Notes: generated by a model from the sequence alone, not told the origin. A DNA stretch of 64,000 bases from Pseudomonadota bacterium (GCA_018902545.1 JAHIQM010000019.1:1-64000), one strand, 5' to 3'; positions 40,955 through 50,442 are shown, counted from the first letter of the stretch. Numbers and translations are program-made.

Positions 40955-41893
40955 ATGAAGGACGCCAAACATTTTTTTCTGGTCACCGCGGACCCCAAGC
41001 TCGAAGGGGGGCTGCGCGCACTGTGGCCCGAGGACGAGGTCAAATGGACCTGCTTCGGGCGGGGCACCTCGGCGCTGGAGTTTCTTTTTACCGAGCCCCC
41101 GGATCTGCTCGTCGTGGACGAAAAGTTGCCGGACCTGGCCGGGGTGGAGCTTGTCCGGCTGATCAAGGGCGAGAATGTCTACCGCCAGGTGCCGGTGGTA
41201 CTCTGCCTGGCCGACGAGGGTGTGGCCGAAACCCTCGATTTCAGCACCCTGGAGATCGACGACTTCCTGGTCAGGCCCATCTCGCCGTCCATCGCCAAGG
41301 GCCGTCTGGTCCTGGCCTATCACCGCTCCACCCGCGAGCTCGACGCCAGCCCCCTGACCAAGCTGCCCGGCAACACCTCCATCACCAACAGGATTCAGGA
41401 CCTCATCGATCGCCGGGAAGATTTCGCCCTGGCATACATCGACCTGGATCACTTCAAGTCGTTCAACGACAAATACGGTTTTTCACGTGGGGACGAGGTT
41501 CTGCTCATGACCGCGCGGGTCATCGTCAATTCCATCCGGGGGTTCATGGGGAGCAGCACTTTCGTGGGCCACGTGGGCGGGGATGACTTCGTGTTCATCG
41601 TGCCGCCGGACAAGGCCGAAAGCGCCTGTCGGCAGGTCATCGACAATTTCGACTCCATCGTGCCGCACTTCTACGATCAGGAGGACCGCGCGCGCGGGGC
41701 CATCCGTTCCATTGATCGCCGGGGCAAGGAGCAGGTTTATCCGCTCATGGCTATCTCCATCGCCGTGGTCCTTAACCGGGACGGCAAACTCAAGCATTTT
41801 GGCGAGGCTTCCCAAATCGCCATGAACCTGAAAAAGGAAGCCAAAAAGAACCCACAGAGTTGCTATGTCATGGACAAACGCCTCGGCGCCTGA
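40955..41893 (+). CDS. REC-like protein with variant GGDDF domain
   Basis: This is a 312-residue protein. Residues 5-120 are a receiver-like fold (LLVVDEKLPDLAGVELVRLIK with Asp). Residues 130-310 form a GGDEF-like domain with AYIDLDHFKSFNDKYGFSRGDEVLL and the loop GHVGGDDF in place of GG(D/E)EF. The Glu/Asp exchange at the fourth position often weakens or removes cyclase activity, and no RxxD I-site is seen at the usual place. It may bind GTP or c-di-GMP without making it. It overlaps xerC/D by 29 bases. Confidence 0.88.
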   Translation: MKDAKHFFLVTADPKLEGGLRALWPEDEVKWTCFGRGTSALEFLFTEPPDLLVVDEKLPDLAGVELVRLIKGENVYRQVPVVLCLADEGVAETLDFSTLEIDDFLVRPISPSIAKGRLVLAYHRSTRELDASPLTKLPGNTSITNRIQDLIDRREDFALAYIDLDHFKSFNDKYGFSRGDEVLLMTARVIVNSIRGFMGSSTFVGHVGGDDFVFIVPPDKAESACRQVIDNFDSIVPHFYDQEDRARGAIRSIDRRGKEQVYPLMAISIAVVLNRDGKLKHFGEASQIAMNLKKEAKKNPQSCYVMDKRLGA

Positions 41894-42797
41894 GCCTGTC
41901 GCCCTTTTCCTGCTCTATCTGGACGCCCAGCGCGGCTATTCCCCGGCCACCGTGGCCGCCTACGAGACCGACCTCGCGGGCGCGCACCTGTTCCTTGGGC
42001 GCAGAAACAAGGGCTTTGACGCGCCGTCCGCGGTGACCAAGGCCGACATTACCGCCTACCTGGCCGATCTGCACCGGCGTGGCCTGGCCAAATCGAGCGT
42101 CTGCCGCAAGCTCTCCGCCCTGCGCGCCTTTTACCGCTTCCTGCGTCAACGCAAGATGGCCGTGGAAGATCCCTGCGCATCCTTAAGCAACCCCAAGCTG
42201 CCCAAGGTTCACCCCAAGGTGCTCAATGTCGACCAGGCCATCCACTTGGTCGAGACCGACGTCGCCCCCGACCCCGAAGGGTTGCGCAATCTGGCCCTGC
42301 TGGAGGTGCTTTACGGCTCGGGGCTGCGCGTCAGCGAGGCCCTGGGGCTTGATTTCGCCCACGTGGATCTGGATCAGAAGCTGGTGCGCGTGCTCGGCAA
42401 GGGCCGCAAGGAGCGGGTGGTTCCCCTCACGGGTCCGGCTGCGGAACGTCTGCGGCGCTATCTGGAACAGCGCGGGGCCTTCGGTCCGGCGGCGCGGGAA
42501 CAGGCCATCTTTCTGGGCAGGCGGGGCGGGCGGCTGACGCGCAAGCAGGCCGACCGCATCGTCAAGGAAATAGCCCTGCGCAGCGGAGCGCCGTGCTCCA
42601 TAAGCCCCCACACCCTGCGCCACAGCTTCGCCACGCACATGCTCCAGGCCGGGGCGGACCTCAGAAGCGTGCAGGAACTGCTCGGACATTCCCGCATCTC
42701 CACCACCCAGCGCTACACCCACCTGGACCTGGCGCAGGTCATGCGCGTCTACGACGCCTCCCACCCCCTGGCCGGGGGCGGGGACAAGGAAGACTAG
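41865..42797 (+). CDS. xerC: XerC/XerD-type tyrosine recombinase
   Basis: This is a 310-residue site-specific recombinase with an N-terminal SAM-like core-binding domain (ALFLLYLDAQRGYSPATVAAYE). The catalytic residues are complete: Arg in SGLRVSEALGL, Lys in GKGRKERVVPL, His-x-x-Arg in HTLRHSFATHML, His in LLGHSRI and the nucleophile Tyr in TTQRYTHLD. These proteins resolve chromosome dimers at dif. Whether it is XerC, XerD or a single XerH-like enzyme cannot be told here. The ATG at 41865 lies within the end of the preceding gene. Confidence 0.9.
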   Translation: MSWTNASAPEPVALFLLYLDAQRGYSPATVAAYETDLAGAHLFLGRRNKGFDAPSAVTKADITAYLADLHRRGLAKSSVCRKLSALRAFYRFLRQRKMAVEDPCASLSNPKLPKVHPKVLNVDQAIHLVETDVAPDPEGLRNLALLEVLYGSGLRVSEALGLDFAHVDLDQKLVRVLGKGRKERVVPLTGPAAERLRRYLEQRGAFGPAAREQAIFLGRRGGRLTRKQADRIVKEIALRSGAPCSISPHTLRHSFATHMLQAGADLRSVQELLGHSRISTTQRYTHLDLAQVMRVYDASHPLAGGGDKED

Positions 42798-42806
42798 CTG
42801 ACTGTT

Positions 42807-42916
42807 GCAGGCCGCTCCAAAACGGCGATCTGCTGCGTCAGCGAAAAAAGCCAGACCGCTTATGTATGCGCAATACACTGCGCTTCCTTGCATCTCACCA
42901 TTTTTGAACGGCCTGC
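42807..42916. repeat. Hairpin element, copy A of GGCCGTTC family
   Basis: The left end GCAGGCCGCTCCAAAACGG (42807-42825) and the right end CCATTTTTGAACGGCCTGC (42898-42916) are inverted. The left end plus ACGGCGATCTGCT continues as in copy B at 50585. It sits 10 bp past the recombinase stop. Confidence 0.75.
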
Positions 42917-42926
42917 AAGGCTAAGG

Positions 42927-43214
42927 CTACTGCATTTGGTCGAGTCCGGTCACGGGCACGGTCAGGTCGTTGGTCAGGACCCACAGTGCCAGCATGTGGC
43001 GCAGGGTCAGGTCGGCCTGGGCGAGGGCCTGCCTGTCCGCTTCGCGGCCAGCCATCTCCTGGATGGCCAGCATGTATTCCCTGGCCAGGGTGAAATCGGC
43101 GCAGATCTCGCGCACGAAATCTTCGTACAGGTCGGGCTCTTCCTGAAAGAGCTGGTCGAGGACGCTCATGGTCCGGGTCAAGGAGAAGAGGGTGATGTCG
43201 GAAAGCTGAGGCAT
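42927..43214 (-). CDS. Small unknown helical protein
   Basis: This is a 95-residue acidic protein, predicted to be all helical (DITLFSLTRTMSVLDQLFQEE, REYMLAIQEMAGREADRQAL). There is no signal or known motif. GGAG at eight bases before the ATG supports it as a gene. It follows the cheZ-like gene after a terminator hairpin and probably has some expression by read-through or its own promoter. The function is unknown. Confidence 0.65.
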   Translation of the reverse strand: MPQLSDITLFSLTRTMSVLDQLFQEEPDLYEDFVREICADFTLAREYMLAIQEMAGREADRQALAQADLTLRHMLALWVLTNDLTVPVTGLDQMQ

Positions 43215-43230
43215 GATCTGTCTCCATGAA

Positions 43231-43262
43231 AAGAGCCGGTTGCGGAGAATTCCGTAACCGGC
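43231..43262 (-). terminator. Terminator after cheZ
   Basis: GCCGGTTGCGGA (43235-43246) pairs with TCCGTAACCGGC (43251-43262), 11 of 12 positions. On the minus strand TCTTTTC follows. Confidence 0.75.
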
Positions 43263-43286
43263 TTGTGTTATGGTGAATGAGAAAAA

Positions 43287-44015
43287 TTACAAACCGAGTT
43301 GGCTCAAAAGATCGTCCACGTCCGTCTGGGAGCTTGCGTCCTGCGGGCCTTTGAGGCTCGTGGCCCGGGCCTTGGAGGTCTGGCGGATTTCTTCCACGGA
43401 CTGCTCGGGATTGAGCTCCAGGGCTTTCATGGACAGGCCCGTGGCCATGTAGAGTTCGAAAACCACCTTCTCGATCTGTTGCAGGGCCGCAACGATGCGC
43501 TTGATGCGCTGTCCGGTCAGGTCCTGGAAACTCAAGGCAGTCATGATTTCCATCAGATCTTCGCTTAGGGCCTGATTGCCTGCACGCAGTTCCGCGATTT
43601 CCGGGCGAGCTGCGCCGTTGTCCAGGGAGTCGAGGAGGGTCATGGCGCGCTCGCTTGAATCCAGGTGCTTTTCGACCAGCTCCATGATGCTCTCGGTGGC
43701 CTTTTCCGTGGTCTGCAGGATGGCCCCGAGCTGGGTCGATGCCTCGGAGAACATTTCGTCGGCAACGGGAGGAGCCGCCACCTGCGGTTCGGAACCGGTG
43801 CTCGTCGCGGCGGTGTTGATCTCCCTGTAGATGGACTTGAGCCCTTCCTGAAGATCCGTGCTGATGGCGCGGTAGAATTCGCCTTCGGTCAGGGCCTGAG
43901 TCAGGGCGCGGTTGATTTCTTCCGTCAGGGCCGCCGAGATGACTTCACGGATGGTGCTTTCGGCCTTGTTCGTGATCCGGGTCAAAAGCTCCTGGCTGAT
44001 CTGTTCTTTGTGCAT
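43287..44015 (-). CDS. cheZ: CheZ-like chemotaxis phosphatase
   Basis: This is a 242-residue helical protein of the CheZ family. The catalytic helix shows ALSFQDLTGQRIKRIV, the hallmark with the active Gln in DLTGQ, and the C-terminus DVDDLLSQLGL is the conserved CheY-binding peptide. CheZ removes phosphate from CheY-P. In Desulfovibrionales such genes are often free-standing, as here. The ATG at 44015 is chosen because TTGGA precedes it; another ATG lies upstream at 44048 without a ribosome site. It is separated from the PilZ gene by a terminator. Confidence 0.9.
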   Translation of the reverse strand: MHKEQISQELLTRITNKAESTIREVISAALTEEINRALTQALTEGEFYRAISTDLQEGLKSIYREINTAATSTGSEPQVAAPPVADEMFSEASTQLGAILQTTEKATESIMELVEKHLDSSERAMTLLDSLDNGAARPEIAELRAGNQALSEDLMEIMTALSFQDLTGQRIKRIVAALQQIEKVVFELYMATGLSMKALELNPEQSVEEIRQTSKARATSLKGPQDASSQTDVDDLLSQLGL

Positions 44016-44119
44016 GACGTTATCCAAGGTTATGATGAAGGAGGTCATTGCAAAAAGGTCTAAAGAGACCCCGCAAGCTATTTTTGCAAAGGCGGTAATC
44101 CTTTCTTTGCAGATGCTTA

Positions 44120-44149
44120 AAATACATTAATCCCCTTCTTCGAGGGGAT
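44120..44149 (-). terminator. Terminator after PilZ gene
   Basis: ATCCCCT-TCTTCG-AGGGGAT (44130-44149) is followed on the minus strand by TAATGTATTTTAA, shortly after the PilZ stop. Confidence 0.7.
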
Positions 44150-44162
44150 ATACTCTTGGACA

Positions 44163-44693
44163 TCATGGCGGGGCGAGGTGGCGCTCCCGGATTTTTTCGC
44201 GCTGTCTGGCCACGACGAACTGGATGATCTTTTCGCGTTCGCAGTCGTTCATATCTTTGAATTCCAGAGCCCAGAGCGCTTCGCCCTGGTGCTCCTCGGC
44301 ACGGAGGACGACGCCCATGGCACCAGCCAGGCTTTGGGGCTGGTTACTGAGCGCAATGACAACCTCCACGCCCTGGCCCAGTTCGAACTTCTGGTTCGCG
44401 CTGAACCTGATCCCGGCCCCGCTGATGTCATGGATGAGCACGGGCACGGGAAAGTCCTCGTGCAGGGTCTGCTGGGTCAGGATGGAGAGGATGGCGCTGA
44501 GTTTGTCGTTCATGGCGCGCAGGTAGTGGCCCAGACCGTCAGGCAGGCTGGACTGCGTGGTTTCAGTGAGCTGGAGCGAGCCTCCCGTCTGCGGGCAGGG
44601 AAAAAGGGAGATGAACCGGCCCGTCGGCAGCACGCGCAGGTATCCCTTCAGGGCTGCGTCAACCCGGGCGAAAGATCTTTCCACAGCAGTCAT
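44163..44693 (-). CDS. PilZ-domain c-di-GMP-binding protein
   Basis: This is a 176-residue PilZ protein. The core motif DISGAGIRF is at about residue 90, and an R-x-x-x-R motif (RSFAR) stands near residue 6, farther ahead than in simple PilZ proteins, so binding of c-di-GMP needs checking. The order resembles PilZ variants with an inserted helical part. GGAGG at a good distance precedes the ATG at 44693. It lies 10 bp after the NIL-ferredoxin gene and next to cheZ, which suggests a link to motility. Confidence 0.85.
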   Translation of the reverse strand: MTAVERSFARVDAALKGYLRVLPTGRFISLFPCPQTGGSLQLTETTQSSLPDGLGHYLRAMNDKLSAILSILTQQTLHEDFPVPVLIHDISGAGIRFSANQKFELGQGVEVVIALSNQPQSLAGAMGVVLRAEEHQGEALWALEFKDMNDCEREKIIQFVVARQREKIRERHLAPP

Positions 44694-44703
44694 GACTCCT
44701 CCT

Positions 44704-45138
44704 TCACCACGTGTTCGGGTCGACCTCCATGATCATGGCCCGGACCGGACACACGGTGACGCACATGTTGCATGCCGTACATTTCTCCTGGTCGAAATCG
44801 ACCAGCCTGGTCTGAAGGTTGAGATGCAGTGCCTTGGAGGGGCACAGGGCCGTGCACAGGCCGCAGTGCATGCACGACTCCTCGTTGCGCGAGATCTCGT
44901 GGGCCACGGGTGTGACCTTGATACCCTGTTCCTGCAGGTAGGTCACGCCTTGGCGGTAGTGTTCCCGGGTGCCCGAAAGCTCCAGGATCATGTGCCCCTC
45001 GCGGCGCGGGTTGATGTTTGCCTGCAGGATGTTGAAGGTCAGGTCGAAGTGCCTGGCCAGATGGTACATCATGGGCTGGCCCGACGATTCGGGGGGAAAG
45101 CGCAGGCTGACGATGCGGCTGTATTCGTGGGTGGACAT
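44704..45138 (-). CDS. NIL-domain 2x[4Fe-4S] ferredoxin
   Basis: This is a 144-residue protein with an N-terminal NIL domain (residues 8-78, RIVSLRFPPESSGQPMMYHL) followed by two CxxCxxCxxxCP cluster motifs (CMHCGLCTALCPSKA and CTACNMCVTVCPVRA). NIL-ferredoxins are known from methanogens and sulfate reducers, where, with a DUF39 protein, they take part in reductive formation of homocysteine. The DUF39 gene is not seen here. It is the first of a three-gene run with pilZ close behind. Confidence 0.9.
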   Translation of the reverse strand: MSTHEYSRIVSLRFPPESSGQPMMYHLARHFDLTFNILQANINPRREGHMILELSGTREHYRQGVTYLQEQGIKVTPVAHEISRNEESCMHCGLCTALCPSKALHLNLQTRLVDFDQEKCTACNMCVTVCPVRAMIMEVDPNTW

Positions 45139-45157
45139 GCGTGATCCTTGCGGGCGG

Positions 45158-46093
45158 CTAATTGCCGTCCTTCAGATATGCCTGGGCGCGCTTGGCTTCG
45201 GCGGACTGGGGGTGTTTTTTGATCAGGTCTTCAAGCACCAGTTTGCCGGCCTGGTCCTTCTTCAGCTTGAAGAAGGAGATGCCCTGCTTGAGGAGGGCGG
45301 CCGTGTATTTGTTGGATTTGCTGTGGTCCTCGATGACATTCTGATAGGTCAGGACGGCGTTGGCGTAGTCCTGCATCTGGAAGAAGCATTCGCCCTGCCA
45401 GAAGATGGCGTTGGGCACGAGGGGGTCGCTTGGGAAACCTTTGACGAACTCCGCCCACATGGTCTGGGCCTGCTGGTATTTCATGGCGTAGAAATTTTCC
45501 AGGGCCTGCTGGTATAACTCCTGTCCGGGTAGTCCGGTCGGGGCCTGGCTTTCCGGCGGTGCGACGGGTTGGGGCTCGTCCGGGATTGCAGGCTGGACCA
45601 CAGCGGGAGGTTCCGGCATTTCCGGAGCCTGGGGCGTCGTGAATCCGGGGAAAGAGTCCGTGGGCTGGGCTGCGGGAAGCGGCGGCATCTCGGCGAAGAC
45701 GATGCCCAGTTGGGTGGCCATGAACAGATTCTTGCGTTCCAACTCCACAACCCGTGTATTGAGCGTGTCTACGGTAACGAGCCCGCCGGTGGCCTGCTGC
45801 TGCATTTCCTGGCTTCTGCGCAGGTCGTCGACCTGGCCGGTCAGGCCAGCCACCTGGCTGCGCAGGGTGTTCACTTCGGCCCAGTTGTTGGCCTGGGCTG
45901 GCTGGCTTCGGGCCAGTTCGGCCTCAAGCTGGGTAATGCGTTCCTGCTGCTTGATGCGTTCCTGTTCCTGGGAATAGACCTGACTGCGCAGGCGGTCGAA
46001 ATCCGAAGTGGTGACGCAACCCGGAACTGTGCCGAGCAGAGCCGCCAGAGTTCCTGCGATCAGGATTTTTCTGCCGATGGATAAAGAGGACAT
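45158..46093 (-). CDS. cpoB: CpoB/YbgF-like lipoprotein
   Basis: This is a 311-residue lipoprotein: the signal ends in the lipobox VPGC (Cys26). A coiled-coil part (SQEQERIKQQERITQLEAELA) is followed by a Pro-rich linker and three TPR units (QALENFYAMKYQQAQTMW, PNAIFWQGECFFQMQDYANA, ALLKQGISFFKLKKDQAG). It matches CpoB, normally linked to Tol-Pal, but no tol genes are near. The ATG at 46093 gives a good signal peptide; the upstream ATG at 46120 is possible. It is a paralogue of the gene at 37717. Confidence 0.88.
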   Translation of the reverse strand: MSSLSIGRKILIAGTLAALLGTVPGCVTTSDFDRLRSQVYSQEQERIKQQERITQLEAELARSQPAQANNWAEVNTLRSQVAGLTGQVDDLRRSQEMQQQATGGLVTVDTLNTRVVELERKNLFMATQLGIVFAEMPPLPAAQPTDSFPGFTTPQAPEMPEPPAVVQPAIPDEPQPVAPPESQAPTGLPGQELYQQALENFYAMKYQQAQTMWAEFVKGFPSDPLVPNAIFWQGECFFQMQDYANAVLTYQNVIEDHSKSNKYTAALLKQGISFFKLKKDQAGKLVLEDLIKKHPQSAEAKRAQAYLKDGN

Positions 46094-46158
46094 GCGAACC
46101 TCACTGGGTGCTGTTTTCATTCATTCCGGCCGCTTTTAAAAAAGAAAAGGTCCGGTCG

Positions 46159-46377
46159 TTACTGTTTCTTGAGGGAGCGTTTCCTGCCGAAAAGGATATA
46201 GCCCACACCACCGACCACCGGCAAGACGATCTGGGCCACAATCCAGGCCATCTTTTCCTGGGGCGTGGCAAACTCGCGCGTGTGCAGATGCCAGATGGCC
46301 CATAAATTTGGCAGGATGGGTAAAATCAGGAGCGGAATTGCGTAGTAGAGGTTTTCCGCGGGAATGCTAGCGAGCAT
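46159..46377 (-). CDS. PLDc_N-domain membrane protein
   Basis: This is a 72-residue protein with two membrane segments (YYAIPLLILPILPNLWAIWH and WIVAQIVLPVVGGVGYILFG), which is the phospholipase D-N-terminal (PLDc_N) module. Free-standing copies are common and unassigned. GGAG lies before the ATG at 46377, and it overlaps lgt by 11 bases, so it belongs to the ileS-lspA-lgt operon. Confidence 0.88.
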   Translation of the reverse strand: MLASIPAENLYYAIPLLILPILPNLWAIWHLHTREFATPQEKMAWIVAQIVLPVVGGVGYILFGRKRSLKKQ

Positions 46378-47122
46378 GGGATCTCCTGTGCTGGATGATG
46401 AAGAGCCCGAGGGCGACGGCGCCGAGGGCGATGATCTGGGTCACGCTGATGGGCCCGAAGTCTCCCCGATAGTCGGCCCGGAAGATTTCGATGACAAAAC
46501 GAAATGTCCCGAAAAGGGCCAGGAAGATGCCCATGAGTTGGCCTGCGTGTTTGATTTTCGGTTTGATCGCAAGGGCCACGGCAAAGCAGAACAGTCCGGC
46601 CAGGCTGTGGTAGAGCTGGGTGGGGTGCAGCGGCACGTGCAGCGGAGCCAGGGACTCGGGGTGAAAAAAGGTCACCGCCCAGGGTAGATCGCAGGACGCG
46701 CCGTAGCAGCATCCTGCAGCCAGGCAGCCAATACGCCCCACGGCTTCACCCAGTCCGATGCCCGGTGCCAGGGTGTCCATCCACAGCCAGGGATTCTCTT
46801 TTTTAACGCGCAGAAAGGCCAGCGCAAAGATCGTGGCCAGGATGGCCCCGCCGGAAAAGACCAGCCCGCCTTTCCAGAACATTAATATTTCCAGAGGGTT
46901 GTGCCAGAAATAGGTCGGATTGATGAGCACATACAGGAGGCGAGCCCCGAGGATGGCCCCCAGGATGATGTAAAAGCCCAGGTCCGAGACGGTGTCGGGG
47001 TTCAGGCCCCGGCCCCGCGCCTCGCGCATGGACCAGGCGATGCCCAGCAGAAAACCCGCCGCCACGAACAGGCCGTAGGTGTGCAGCGCGAAGGGGCCTA
47101 TTTCAAGTATTGTCGGGAACAC
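46367..47122 (-). CDS. lgt: Prolipoprotein diacylglyceryl transferase
   Basis: This is a 251-residue integral membrane enzyme that adds diacylglycerol from phosphatidylglycerol to the lipobox Cys. It has about seven segments. The motif GRIGCLAAGCCYG with the essential Arg is present, as are HPTQLYHS and FVIEIFRADYRG near the end. It overlaps lspA by 20 bases and acts before LspA in the same lipoprotein pathway. Confidence 0.95.
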   Translation of the reverse strand: MFPTILEIGPFALHTYGLFVAAGFLLGIAWSMREARGRGLNPDTVSDLGFYIILGAILGARLLYVLINPTYFWHNPLEILMFWKGGLVFSGGAILATIFALAFLRVKKENPWLWMDTLAPGIGLGEAVGRIGCLAAGCCYGASCDLPWAVTFFHPESLAPLHVPLHPTQLYHSLAGLFCFAVALAIKPKIKHAGQLMGIFLALFGTFRFVIEIFRADYRGDFGPISVTQIIALGAVALGLFIIQHRRSHAR

Positions 47123-47639
47123 AGCGCCGCCTCTGCTGGTAAAAGGATACGAGCAGCGCCCCGGCGCCTATGCAGATGCCCATATCCGCCACGTTGAAGG
47201 CGGGCCAGTGCATGTCGGCCACGTAAAAATCCAGGAAATCGACCACCACCCCGAGACGCACGCGGTCCAGGAGGTTGCCGAGGGCCCCGCCCAGGATCAG
47301 CCCCAATCCGTAGACATAGAAAGGACCGTCGTCCTCTTTGCTTTTGGCCAGCACGCCAATGAGTCCCACGGCCACGATGGACACGGCGATGAAGAAAGGC
47401 CGCTGCCAGTCGATGTCGTCGCGGTTCAGAAAGCCGAAGGCTGCACCCCGGTTCAGGATGTGCACGATGTCGAAGAAACCGGGGATGACCGTGAAGCCCT
47501 TTTCCCAGACCGGGATGGCCTGCTGGATCCAGAGCTTGGTCAGTTGGTCCAGGACAAAGACGACGGCGGCTATCACACCAATGGTCCGATAGCGCCGCCC
47601 CATATCCGGAGTGCAGGGTACGCGGATAGGCTTAGCCAT
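47103..47639 (-). CDS. lspA: Lipoprotein signal peptidase LspA
   Basis: This is a 178-residue aspartyl peptidase in the inner membrane that cleaves lipoprotein signals. Four membrane segments and both catalytic Asp motifs are present: [27 protein letters not shown] and FNVADMGI. The ATG at 47639 has AAGGA and lies inside the ileS stop region (eight-base overlap); a later ATG at 47603 would remove 12 residues. This is the classic ileS-lspA arrangement, with lgt next. Confidence 0.94.
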   Translation of the reverse strand: MAKPIRVPCTPDMGRRYRTIGVIAAVVFVLDQLTKLWIQQAIPVWEKGFTVIPGFFDIVHILNRGAAFGFLNRDDIDWQRPFFIAVSIVAVGLIGVLAKSKEDDGPFYVYGLGLILGGALGNLLDRVRLGVVVDFLDFYVADMHWPAFNVADMGICIGAGALLVSFYQQRRRCVPDNT

Positions 47640-50442
47640 GGTATTCCTTGAGCACCTGCGTGCAGCGCGGGCAGGCTGTGGGGTGTGCGGGGTCCGTGTC
47701 CAGGTTCTCGTCATAGATCCAGCAGCGGGCGCATTTCTCGCCCAAAGCCCTGGCGATGACCACGGCCACGCCTTCGACCTCACCCCGGACGGCTTCGTCC
47801 AAAGCGGGCTCGTCCGTGACCAGGGCCTGGCTGACGATGAACACGTCGCGCAGATCGGCGGCCACGCCGGACAGTGCCGCAAAGGTCTCGCCCGTGGCGT
47901 GGATCGTCACCCGCGCGTCCAGGGAGTGCCCCAGTGCCTTGGACTGGCGCAGGGGTTCGATGGCCCGGGTCACGTCGCCGCGTACGGCAAAGACCAGGTT
48001 CCAGACGGCCTCTTCCTCTTCGGTCAGAAGATCTCCTTCGATTTCGGGCACGCGCATGGCGAACACCGTGCTGCCTGCCGGGCGCATGGCCTGGGGCAGG
48101 TGCTGGAAGATTTCCTCTGCCGTGAAGCTCAAAATCGGGGCCATGTCGCCCATGATCATGAGCAGCATGTGGTACAGGGCGGTCTGGGCCGAGCGGCGCT
48201 TAAGGCTGGTCGCGCCGTTGACGTAGACGCGGTCCTTGATGATGTCGAGGTAATAGGAGCTAAGGTCCGTGGTGCACAGGTTGTGCAGGGTGTGGTAGAC
48301 CTTGTGGAACTCGAAACTCTCGTATGCGGCCTGGATGGTCTGGTGTCTGGCGCGGACCATGTTCAGGGCGTAGCGATCCAGGGGCAGCATGTCGGCCGTG
48401 GGCACCAGGTCCGTGGCCGGGTTAAAGTCGCTCAAATTGCCGAGGATGAAGCGGCAGGTGTTGCGGATCTTGCGGTAGGCGTCCACCAGGCGGCCGATGA
48501 TCTCATCGGAGATGCGCAGATCCTCCTGGTAGTTTTCAGAGGCCACCCACAGGCGCAGTACCTCCGCACCGTGCTTTTCGATGATCTCCTGCGGGGCGAC
48601 CACATTGCCGATGGATTTGGACATCTTGCGGCCCTTGCCGTCGAGGACGAAGCCGTGCGTGAGCACGGTCCTGTATGGCGGCACGCCGCGCGTGCCCATG
48701 GAGGCCAAAAGCGAGGAGTGGAACCAGCCGCGATGCTGGTCCGTGCCTTCGAGGTACAGATCCGCCGGAAAGGAGCATTCCTCCCGCCCCTCGACCACTG
48801 CGGCGAAGCTGGTGCCGGAGTCGAACCACACATCAAGGATGTCGTCCTCTTTTTCCCAGTGGCTGCCGCCGCATTTGGGGCAGGCCAGGCCCTTGGGCAC
48901 GACTTCGCCCAGAGGAGCCTCGAACCAGTAGTCCGCGCCCGTGGGATGCGTGGCGAAGCGGTCCACGATGGAGTGGGCCCAGTCGCCGTCGAAATAGGCG
49001 TCCCCGCAGTCCGTGCACAACAGGGCGATGATCGGCACGCCCCACATGCGCTGGCGCGAGATGCACCAGTCGGGGCGGAACTTGATCATGCTGTGGATGC
49101 GCTCCTTGCCCCAGGCCGGAATCCAGCGCACCTTGTTGTCGATGGCGTCGAGGGTCCTGCTCCGCAGGTCGGCGTGTTCCATGGCGATGAACCACTGGGT
49201 CGTGGCGCGGAAGATGACGGGCTTCTTGCAACGCCAGCAGTGCGGGTAGGAGTGCCGGATCTTCTCGCTGCCAAGGAGGTGCCCGACCTCGGTCAGCTTG
49301 GCCACGACCAGCGGGTTGGCCTCGAACACGTTCTTGCCGCCGAAGAATTCCACGCCGGGCAGGAAGCGGGCCTGGTCGTCCAGGGGAGAGAGAATCTCAA
49401 GGCCGTGGCGCAGGCCGGTCTCGTAGTCCTCGCGGCCGTGGCCCGGGGCGGTGTGCACGCAGCCGGTGCCCGCTTCGAGGGTCACGTAGTCGGCGGTGAC
49501 CACGGGAGAGGGGCGGTCGTAAAAAGGATGGCGGGCGACGAGGCCTTCGAGGCGGCTGCCCGTCACGGTGGCCAGTGCCTTCCATTCGGTCCAGCCGAAT
49601 TTTGCAGCGCAGACCTCGGCCAGTTCCCTGGCCAGGATGTAGAAAGAGCCGTCAGCCTGGATCAGGTCGTACTCGAAGTCCGGGTGTACGGCCACGGCCA
49701 GGTTGTCCGGGATGGTCCAGGGAGTAGTCGTCCAGATGACGATGAAACTTTTTCCCGGTGCCGCCTGGGGGAAAACCTCCGTCAGTTTTTCCGCCTCAAG
49801 GGGAAAGCGCACGTAGATGGACGGCGAGGAGTGGTCGTCGTACTCGACCTCCGCCTCGGCCAGGGCCGTCTCGCAGGAGCCGCACCAGTAGATGGGCTTC
49901 TTGTTGCGCTGCACGGAGCCCTTTTTGTAGAAATTGGCCAACTCACGCGCTGTGGCCGTCTCGTAGTCCGGGGTCATGGTCAGGTAAGGCTTGTCCCAGG
50001 TGCCGAGCACGCCCAGGCGCTTGAATTCTTCGCGCTGGATATCGAGGTATTTGAGTGCGTACTCGCGACATTTTTTGCGGATTTCAAGGTTGGAGAACTT
50101 GTTCTTCCCGCCCAGTTCCTGCTCGACTTTAAGCTCGATGGGCAGGCCGTGACAGTCCCAGCCCGGCACGTACTGGGCCTGGCGGCCGGTCAGGTTGCGG
50201 TGCTTGACGATGACGTCTTTCAAGATCTTGTTCATGGCGTGGCCGATATGGATGTGCCCGTTGGCATAGGGCGGGCCGTCGTGCAGGACGTAGGTTTCCC
50301 GGCCCTCATTGGCGGCGATCATGGCACCGTAGGCGTCCGTGGCGTTCCAGCCTTCCAGGACCTTGGGCTCGTTCTGGGTCAGGCTGCCCTTCATGGGGAA
50401 GGTGGTGGCGGGAAGGTTCAGGGTTTTCTTGTAATCGCTCAT
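47632..50442 (-). CDS. ileS: Isoleucyl-tRNA synthetase
   Basis: This is a 936-residue class Ia synthetase of the bacterial type. HIHIGH is near residue 64 ([15 protein letters not shown]), KMSKS in [13 protein letters not shown], and the C-terminal zinc site CARCW...CPRC is present. The editing domain includes [17 protein letters not shown]. The start ATG at 50442 has GGAGG about ten bases ahead; longer frames upstream are not coding. It heads the ileS-lspA-lgt-PLDc_N operon. Confidence 0.97.
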   Translation of the reverse strand: MSDYKKTLNLPATTFPMKGSLTQNEPKVLEGWNATDAYGAMIAANEGRETYVLHDGPPYANGHIHIGHAMNKILKDVIVKHRNLTGRQAQYVPGWDCHGLPIELKVEQELGGKNKFSNLEIRKKCREYALKYLDIQREEFKRLGVLGTWDKPYLTMTPDYETATARELANFYKKGSVQRNKKPIYWCGSCETALAEAEVEYDDHSSPSIYVRFPLEAEKLTEVFPQAAPGKSFIVIWTTTPWTIPDNLAVAVHPDFEYDLIQADGSFYILARELAEVCAAKFGWTEWKALATVTGSRLEGLVARHPFYDRPSPVVTADYVTLEAGTGCVHTAPGHGREDYETGLRHGLEILSPLDDQARFLPGVEFFGGKNVFEANPLVVAKLTEVGHLLGSEKIRHSYPHCWRCKKPVIFRATTQWFIAMEHADLRSRTLDAIDNKVRWIPAWGKERIHSMIKFRPDWCISRQRMWGVPIIALLCTDCGDAYFDGDWAHSIVDRFATHPTGADYWFEAPLGEVVPKGLACPKCGGSHWEKEDDILDVWFDSGTSFAAVVEGREECSFPADLYLEGTDQHRGWFHSSLLASMGTRGVPPYRTVLTHGFVLDGKGRKMSKSIGNVVAPQEIIEKHGAEVLRLWVASENYQEDLRISDEIIGRLVDAYRKIRNTCRFILGNLSDFNPATDLVPTADMLPLDRYALNMVRARHQTIQAAYESFEFHKVYHTLHNLCTTDLSSYYLDIIKDRVYVNGATSLKRRSAQTALYHMLLMIMGDMAPILSFTAEEIFQHLPQAMRPAGSTVFAMRVPEIEGDLLTEEEEAVWNLVFAVRGDVTRAIEPLRQSKALGHSLDARVTIHATGETFAALSGVAADLRDVFIVSQALVTDEPALDEAVRGEVEGVAVVIARALGEKCARCWIYDENLDTDPAHPTACPRCTQVLKEYHG

